A DNA stretch of 21,382 bases from an uncultured Alphaproteobacteria bacterium. GTDB lineage: Bacteria > Pseudomonadota > Alphaproteobacteria > Micavibrionales > Micavibrionaceae. The first letter of the stretch is position 1. Each line of letters begins with the position of its first letter. The position numbers and the translations under genes are program-made. The DNA is taken from positions 1 through 21,382 of the forward strand of contig CAMLMM010000033.1 in assembly GCA_946481105.1 (NCBI GenBank). Direction: 5' to 3'. The notes beneath the pieces were generated by a model, which saw nothing but the letters and a program-made list of their open reading frames with translations, was not told the origin of the DNA and did not search any database. This document shows positions 17,310-21,382 of the stretch, one piece after another.

Positions 17310-18989
17310 ATGACGTCACATGACCTGCCGCTTGTTACCACCGTTGCTGTGGGGCTGTCGGCGGCGTTTATCTGCGGCATGATTGCCACCAAGCTGCGCC
17401 TGTCGCCCATTGTGGGATACCTACTGGCGGGGGTGCTGGTGGGGCCGCACACACCGGGATTTATGGCCAATCAAAGTATCGCCGACCAGTTATCGGAAAT
17501 TGGCATTGTTCTGCTGATGTTTGGCGTTGGCCTGCATTTTTCGCTCAAGGACCTGATGGACGTCAAACGCATCGCTGTGCCGGGTGCCGTCGCGCAGATG
17601 ATTGTATCGATTGCCATTGGCCTTGGGCTTGCGCATCTCTGGGGCTGGTCGATGACGGCGGGTTTCCTGTTCGGCCTGGCTTGTTCGGTTGCATCCACCG
17701 TGGTGATGATGCGGGCTTTTGAAGATAATCATTTGCTGCGGACCAATGATGGCAAGATCGCTATTGGCTGGCTGATTGTTCAGGATCTGGCCATGGTGCT
17801 CGCACTGGTGATTGTTCCCGCCTTTGCGCCGGGTGAAGACGGCGCCGCCGACATGTCCGGCATTCTGACAGCCAGCGGTATCGCCATTGGCAAGATGGTG
17901 TTGTTTGCTATTTTCATGCTGGTGGTGGGCAACCGGGTTCTGCCCTGGGTGTTGCATATGGTGGCAGCGACCGGGTCGCGCGAATTGTTCACGCTGGCGG
18001 TCTTTGCCGTGGCGGTCGGCGTGGCCTTTGGGGCGGGGCAGGTCTTTGGCGTGTCGCTGGCGCTGGGGGCGTTCTTTTCCGGCATGATGATCAATGAAAC
18101 GCATTTGAGCCACGAAGTGGCCGAGCGGGCGCTGCCGTTTCAGGACGCGTTCGCGGTTCTGTTCTTCGTGTCGGTGGGCATGCTGTTCAACCCGATGGTT
18201 ATTTTTGAGCGGCCCGTGGCAGTTCTGCTCTGTGTCCTGACCATTATGGTGGCAAAATCCGTCGCCTCGCTGGTGACGCTGGCGTTGTTCCGTTATCCGC
18301 TGAAAACCGGCCTGTTGGTATCGGCGGGGCTGGGGCAGATCGGGGAATTCTCGTTCATCCTGGCGGGACTGGGCCTGACACTCGGGATTTTCCCGGCGGA
18401 GGCGCGGGATATTATTCTGGCAGGCGCTATTATTTCCATCTCTCTCAATCCGCTCACCTTCACCGGGTCGCGTATCATGTACAGTTTTGTGGAACGTCAT
18501 CCAAAAGTGGCCGCCCTGTTCAATATGCATGATGACGATAAGCTGGCGCATATGGACGTGCAGGAAGTGGCGGCCCTGAAGAATACGGTTATCCTGGTGG
18601 GGGCCGGGCGTGTGGGCGGTTATATCTGCAATAACATCGACACGGGGAAGAATGACCTGGTGATAATCGACAGCAACCGGGAACGTGTCGAAGACCTGCG
18701 CGAGCAGGGGTTCCATGCCATCGCCGGCGATCCCGGAGCGAGAGAAACTTTGCAGGAAGCCACGATTGAAAAGGCCAAGGCTATTATAATTGTGATACCG
18801 GATGCGTTTGAGGTGGGCCGCATTATCGACGCGGTGCGTGAAGTGCGGCCGGATATCAAGGTGATTGTCCAGGACCGTTATGATTCCGGCGAAGTTGATT
18901 TCCTGCAGCATGAAGTCGATCTGCGTGTGCATAGTTCCGAAGAAATCGGGCGGCGGATGCTGGGCTATCTGGATACGCTGCGGGGCTGA
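17310..18989 (+). CDS. ybaL: YbaL-like monovalent cation:proton antiporter with RCK domain
   Basis: This gene encodes a 559-residue inner-membrane antiporter of the CPA2 family, equal in length to E. coli YbaL and similar along the whole protein. About 12 hydrophobic segments cover residues 8-390, with LRLSPIVGYLLAGVLVGPHT near 29-48, MFGVGLHFSLKDLM at 70-83, the conserved WLIVQDLAMVL (Asp159) and ALGAFFSGMMINE at 251-263. A cytoplasmic RCK N-domain (about 425-545) has the nucleotide-binding GAGRVG at 431-436 and an acidic residue (Asp455) at the end of the second strand, as for NAD(H) binding. No separate RCK C-domain follows. The family exports K+ or Na+ in exchange for protons; the ion here is not known. 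GGAG lies 7 bases before the ATG. It ends in TGA and no typical T-run terminator follows, only repeat hairpins. Confidence 0.93.
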   Translation: MTSHDLPLVTTVAVGLSAAFICGMIATKLRLSPIVGYLLAGVLVGPHTPGFMANQSIADQLSEIGIVLLMFGVGLHFSLKDLMDVKRIAVPGAVAQMIVSIAIGLGLAHLWGWSMTAGFLFGLACSVASTVVMMRAFEDNHLLRTNDGKIAIGWLIVQDLAMVLALVIVPAFAPGEDGAADMSGILTASGIAIGKMVLFAIFMLVVGNRVLPWVLHMVAATGSRELFTLAVFAVAVGVAFGAGQVFGVSLALGAFFSGMMINETHLSHEVAERALPFQDAFAVLFFVSVGMLFNPMVIFERPVAVLLCVLTIMVAKSVASLVTLALFRYPLKTGLLVSAGLGQIGEFSFILAGLGLTLGIFPAEARDIILAGAIISISLNPLTFTGSRIMYSFVERHPKVAALFNMHDDDKLAHMDVQEVAALKNTVILVGAGRVGGYICNNIDTGKNDLVIIDSNRERVEDLREQGFHAIAGDPGARETLQEATIEKAKAIIIVIPDAFEVGRIIDAVREVRPDIKVIVQDRYDSGEVDFLQHEVDLRVHSSEEIGRRMLGYLDTLRG

Positions 18990-19039
18990 ATTCACCATAG
19001 TTAATAGTTCGTTTTGCGGAATTGGGAAAAAAGTGGAGG

Positions 19040-19144
19040 TCTCACCCTCACTCGGCGCAGATGCGCCGAACTCTCCCATCAAGGGAGAGGTAAGCAGGGA
19101 TGAATTCTCCCTCTCCCCTTGTGGGAGAGGGTTGGGGTGAGGGG
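19040..19144. repeat. composite palindromic repeat after ybaL
   Basis: Three perfect hairpins lie in a row: TCGGCGCA/TGCGCCGA at 19052-19069, CTCTCCC/GGGAGAG at 19071-19089, and CCCTCTCCC/GGGAGAGGG at 19109-19131. The unit is framed by imperfect inverted ends, CTCACCCTCA at 19041 and GGGGTGAGGGG at 19134-19144. Elements with this CCCTCTCCC...GGGAGAGGG...GGGTGAGGG layout are common dispersed repeats in proteobacterial genomes (general knowledge). It may protect the 3' end of the ybaL message. Confidence 0.75.
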
Positions 19145-19145
19145 A

Positions 19146-19430
19146 TACGCCGAGTTCCTTCTGCAATTTCCGGATTTTATCCTGCTGTTTCCGCCATTGG
19201 AGCCAGGCGCGGCCGAAGGCAATCAGGGCACGGGAGTCACGGAGTATCTGGCTGAGTACACGGCGGTCATGGCGACTCCCGGCATCATAGCGGCCATGTT
19301 TCAGGGCGTTATGGCACGATATATATTTCCCCTTATCGGTTTTTGGTCCGGTGGATTTTGTCCAGGGTTGCCAGCGTTTAATCGCGTCCCGTTGCCTTTG
19401 TTTCTGTTCGTCGGTCCATGTTCGTCCCAT
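19146..19430 (-). pseudogene. small conserved protein of unknown function, 3' end lost into a repeat
   Basis: About 95 residues of convincing protein read leftward from the ATG at 19430: a basic N-terminus MGRTWTDEQKQRQRDAIKRW, then PWTKSTGPKTDKGK and NALKHGRYD, then a helical Arg/Lys-rich end. The S-T-G-P-K-T...N-A-x-K-H-G pattern is one I know from small alphaproteobacterial proteins of unknown function. After residue 95 the frame enters the repeat and reads SPHPNPLPQGERE, the usual spurious translation of such repeats, then continues with no stop antisense to ybaL as far as 17490. The original stop therefore seems lost. AGAGG 6 bases before the ATG and a perfect promoter support expression. 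An ATG at 19448 overlaps the -10 and cannot be used. It may be an intact protein with an odd tail or a decaying gene. Confidence 0.6.
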
Positions 19431-19446
19431 ACAATACCTCTGCCCC

Positions 19447-19474
19447 ATTATAGGAATAAATGCATAGTTGTCAA
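19447..19474 (-). promoter_or_regulatory. perfect consensus sigma-70 promoter of the small minus-strand gene
   Basis: On the minus strand TTGACA (19474-19469) and TATAAT (19452-19447) both match the consensus at all six positions and are 16 bases apart. The expected transcription start, near 19441-19439, is only about 10 bases before the ATG at 19430, so the message is almost leaderless; only AGAGG would remain as ribosome binding site. Confidence 0.75.
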
Positions 19475-19480
19475 GATAAT

Positions 19481-19515
19481 TCCCTCACCCTAACCCTCTC
19501 CCTTCAGGGAGAGGG
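19481..19515. repeat. inverted partial copy of the palindromic repeat
   Basis: CCCTCTCCC (19494-19502) and GGGAGAGGG (19507-19515) form a 9-pair hairpin with loop TTCA, preceded by CCCTCACCCTAA. Read on the minus strand this is the same hairpin plus GGGTGAGGG tail as 19109-19144, so the two copies face each other in inverted orientation around the small gene. Confidence 0.75.
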
Positions 19516-19555
19516 AAGCGGCGGACGCAAAGAAGCGCGAAGATCACGAAGCTTT
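19516..19555. repeat. possible further dispersed repeat
   Basis: The stretch with GACGCAAAGAAGCGCGAAGA followed by TCACGAAGCTTTC resembles another short repeat I have seen scattered in bacterial genomes. It fills the space between the two clear repeats and has no coding potential that I can support. Confidence 0.3.
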
Positions 19556-19560
19556 CTACT

Positions 19561-19654
19561 GTCATTGCGAGGAGGAACATCGTTCCGACGCGGCAATCCA
19601 GTCTTACTTTACAAAACCTCTGGATTGCTTTGTCACTGCGTTCCTCGCAATGAC
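19561..19654. repeat. long inverted repeat of the 'CATTGCGAGGA...CAATCCAG' type
   Basis: The left arm begins GTCATTGCGAGGA (19561-19573) and ends CGGCAATCCAG (19591-19601); the right arm begins CTGGATTGC (19620-19628) and ends TCCTCGCAATGAC (19642-19654). The arms are imperfect complements of 41 and 35 bases around an 18-base centre. This is a widespread non-coding dispersed element in proteobacterial genomes; its translation (HCEERSDKAIQ) is a familiar database artefact. Confidence 0.8.
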
Positions 19655-19683
19655 GAATTTTGTAATGATGCCTGACCTTAAGC

Positions 19684-19720
19684 AAAACCCCCGCCGGGGA
19701 TGAGCCAGACGGGGGTTTTT
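19684..19720 (-). terminator. intrinsic terminator after nrdA
   Basis: AAAACCCCCG at 19684-19693 pairs perfectly over ten positions with CGGGGGTTTT at 19710-19719, with a 16-base loop. It has A and T runs at its two ends and so can work on either strand; the adjacent gene it would terminate is nrdA on the minus strand, whose stop is 33 bases away. Confidence 0.8.
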
Positions 19721-19752
19721 ATTACTCAGTAACGCAGAATCCCTGCTATCGC

Positions 19753-21382
19753 CTATTGGCAGGCGAGGCATTCCTCATATTTCTTCGGCTCTTCACCCAG
19801 CTCCAGCTGTTTGGGCGCTGAATCGTCATTCGCCTTTTTCGTGCGGTGCCAGCTCGCGGCGCTTTCAGCGCGTTGAATGGATTTGGAGCGGCAATAGTAA
19901 AGTGATTTAACGCCCTTGGCCCACGCATCCCAGTGGATACGGTGCAGTTCAGTTTTATGCACGTTAGCCGGCAGGAACACGTTCAGTGACTGTGCCTGAC
20001 AGATAAACGGCGTGCGGTCACCGGCATGTTCGATCAGCCAGCGCTGGTCGAGTTCAAACGCGGTCTTGAACACGTCTTTTTCTTCATCACTCAGGAAGTC
20101 CAGGTGCTGGACTGATCCTTCATTGGTGAAAATCGACGACCAGATATCCTCGTTATCCTGCCCTTTGTCCTTGAGCAGTTTTTCCAGGTAGGGTGACTTG
20201 ACCGGGAAAGAGCCAGACAGGGTTTTATGCGTGTACGCGTTGGCGGCAATCGGCTCGATGCCGGGGGATGCGCCACCACAGATGATAGAGATGGACGCGG
20301 TCGGGGCAATCGCGATTTTGTTCGAGAAACGCTCCATCACGCCATAGTCAGCCGCATCCGGGCATGGGCCGCGTTCATGCGCGAGTTTGACCGATGCATC
20401 ATCAGCCTGACGCTTGATGTGCTGGAACATTTTGCGGTTCCAGACTTTCGCCATCACACCTTCCATCGGAATCATTTTTGATTGCAGGAACGAGTGGAAG
20501 CCCATCACGCCCAGACCGACCGAACGTTCACGCATCGCGGCGTATTTCGCGCGCTTCATGCTGTCCGGGGCTTTGTTGATAAAGTCGGTCAGGACGTTAT
20601 CAAGGAAGCGCATCACGTCTTCGATAAAGGTTGGATGATCCTGCCATTCCTCGAAGGTTTCGAGGTTGAGCGAGGACAGGCAGCACACAGCGGTGCGGTC
20701 ATTGCCCAGATGGTCACGGCCGGTCGGCAGCGTGATTTCCGAGCAGAGATTGGACATCTTCACATTCAGGCCAGCCATCTTGTGGTGTTCCGGAATGCGG
20801 TTGTTCACATGGTCGATATACACGATGTACGGCTCGCCGGTTTCAATGCGGGCGGTCAGCAGACGAATCCACAGGTCACGCGCTTTGACGCGGGCAATGA
20901 TGGCCTTGTCTTTCGGTGAACGCAGCGCCCATTCGGCATCTTCGGCCACGGCGTGCATAAACGCATCCGGCACCAGAACGCCATGATGGAGGTTCAGCGC
21001 CTTGCGGTTCGGGTCACCACCAGTCGGGCGGCGCAGTTCAATAAATTCTTCGATTTCCGGATGGTCAATCGGCAGATAGATAGCCGCCGAACCACGGCGG
21101 AGGGAACCTTGGGAGATAGCGAGGGTCAGGCTGTCCATCACGCGGATGAATGGGACGATACCCGAGGTTTTACCGTTCCGGCCGACTTTTTCGCCGATGG
21201 AACGGACATTGCCCCAGTAAGAACCGATGCCGCCACCGAGGGAGGCGAGCCAGACGTTTTCGTTCCACAGGGAGACGATGTCTTCGAGGCTGTCATTGGT
21301 TTCATTCAGAAAACAGGAAATAGGGAGTCCGCGGCTGGTGCCGCCATTTGACAGAACAGGGGTGGCGGGCATAAACCACAGA
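19753..21382 (-). CDS. nrdA: class I ribonucleoside-diphosphate reductase, large subunit, C-terminal part
   Basis: The frame runs off the right edge and gives 543 residues of the large subunit of an aerobic ribonucleotide reductase, which makes deoxynucleotides from ribonucleoside diphosphates using a radical supplied by the small subunit. Counting from the Met at 21372, catalytic-site residues by analogy with E. coli NrdA are Cys20 (LPISCFLNE), Cys210 and Glu212 (NLCSEI) and Cys230 (AVCCLSSLNLE). APTASISIICGGASPGIEPI is the phosphate-binding region, LYYCRSKSIQRAE has the tyrosine pair of the radical path, and the C-terminal ECLACQ supplies the CXXC reduced by thioredoxin or glutaredoxin. The N-terminal region with any ATP cone is outside the window, and so is nrdB, if linked. 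It ends in TAG. Confidence 0.96.
   Translation of the reverse strand, partial: LWFMPATPVLSNGGTSRGLPISCFLNETNDSLEDIVSLWNENVWLASLGGGIGSYWGNVRSIGEKVGRNGKTSGIVPFIRVMDSLTLAISQGSLRRGSAAIYLPIDHPEIEEFIELRRPTGGDPNRKALNLHHGVLVPDAFMHAVAEDAEWALRSPKDKAIIARVKARDLWIRLLTARIETGEPYIVYIDHVNNRIPEHHKMAGLNVKMSNLCSEITLPTGRDHLGNDRTAVCCLSSLNLETFEEWQDHPTFIEDVMRFLDNVLTDFINKAPDSMKRAKYAAMRERSVGLGVMGFHSFLQSKMIPMEGVMAKVWNRKMFQHIKRQADDASVKLAHERGPCPDAADYGVMERFSNKIAIAPTASISIICGGASPGIEPIAANAYTHKTLSGSFPVKSPYLEKLLKDKGQDNEDIWSSIFTNEGSVQHLDFLSDEEKDVFKTAFELDQRWLIEHAGDRTPFICQAQSLNVFLPANVHKTELHRIHWDAWAKGVKSLYYCRSKSIQRAESAASWHRTKKANDDSAPKQLELGEEPKKYEECLACQ

Noticed and set aside
17490..19448. Minus-strand open frame of 652 codons antisense to ybaL
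   Set aside because: Only the first hundred or so codons (left of 19448, after the ATG at 19430) look like protein. The rest is the complement of a well-conserved antiporter gene in a GC-rich stretch and resembles no family. It is kept only as the run-on of the small gene.
19119..19493. Plus-strand 124-codon frame
   Set aside because: It starts inside a repeat and then runs antisense to the small minus-strand gene, which has the better promoter, ribosome binding site and family pattern.
19485..19685. Minus-strand 66-codon frame across the repeats
   Set aside because: It is a translation of dispersed repeats (HCEERSDKAIQ, PLPEGRG), a well-known artefact.
18990..19752. CRISPR array or RNA gene in the repeat-rich gap
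   Set aside because: The repeats are few, palindromic, of different families and without regular spacers; no tRNA or known RNA fold is visible.

Overview
The window looks like a chromosomal piece of an alphaproteobacterium of moderate GC content. The reasons are the alphaproteobacterial style of the ribosomal proteins (Ala/Lys-rich tails on L3, S5, S17 and L30), a short-lid adenylate kinase, a eukaryote-like (type II) isocitrate dehydrogenase, a YbaL-type antiporter, and the dispersed palindromic repeats near the right end. No more precise lineage can be fixed from the sequence; a deep-branching group such as the Micavibrio/Rhodospirillales side of the class is only a guess.

Positions 1-9700 hold the S10-spc ribosomal protein cluster, all on the + strand: rpsJ (3' end only), rplC, rplD, rplW, rplB, rpsS, rplV, rpsC, rplP, rpmC, rpsQ, rplN, rplX, rplE, rpsN, rpsH, rplF, rplR, rpsE, rpmD, rplO. 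Gaps are 0 to about 40 bases, most genes have clear Shine-Dalgarno sites, and nothing foreign interrupts them. A strong intrinsic terminator follows rplO. Then come secY (with a candidate promoter of its own) and adk. The usual continuation (rpsM, rpsK, rpoA, rplQ) is absent and guaB, with its own promoter and terminator, takes its place.

Positions 13300-19000 hold unlinked single genes: an EamA-family transporter, a convergent sCache-type methyl-accepting chemotaxis protein, a divergently placed type II isocitrate dehydrogenase whose coenzyme-site residues look NAD-type, and a YbaL-like cation/proton antiporter. The candidate antiporter promoter lies inside the icd terminator.

Positions 19000-19750 form a repeat-rich gap. 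It contains at least two families of palindromic dispersed repeats and, between inverted copies of one of them, a small minus-strand gene with a perfect consensus promoter, an almost absent 5' leader and no stop codon of its own before the repeat. The right edge is the 3' part of a class I ribonucleotide reductase large subunit (nrdA) on the minus strand, followed by its terminator.

Most of the window is housekeeping. The parts that deserve a second look are the isocitrate dehydrogenase coenzyme site, the altered C-terminus of L2, the heavy use of TAG stops in ribosomal protein genes, and the small gene inside the repeat cluster. I did not see a clear new multi-gene system.
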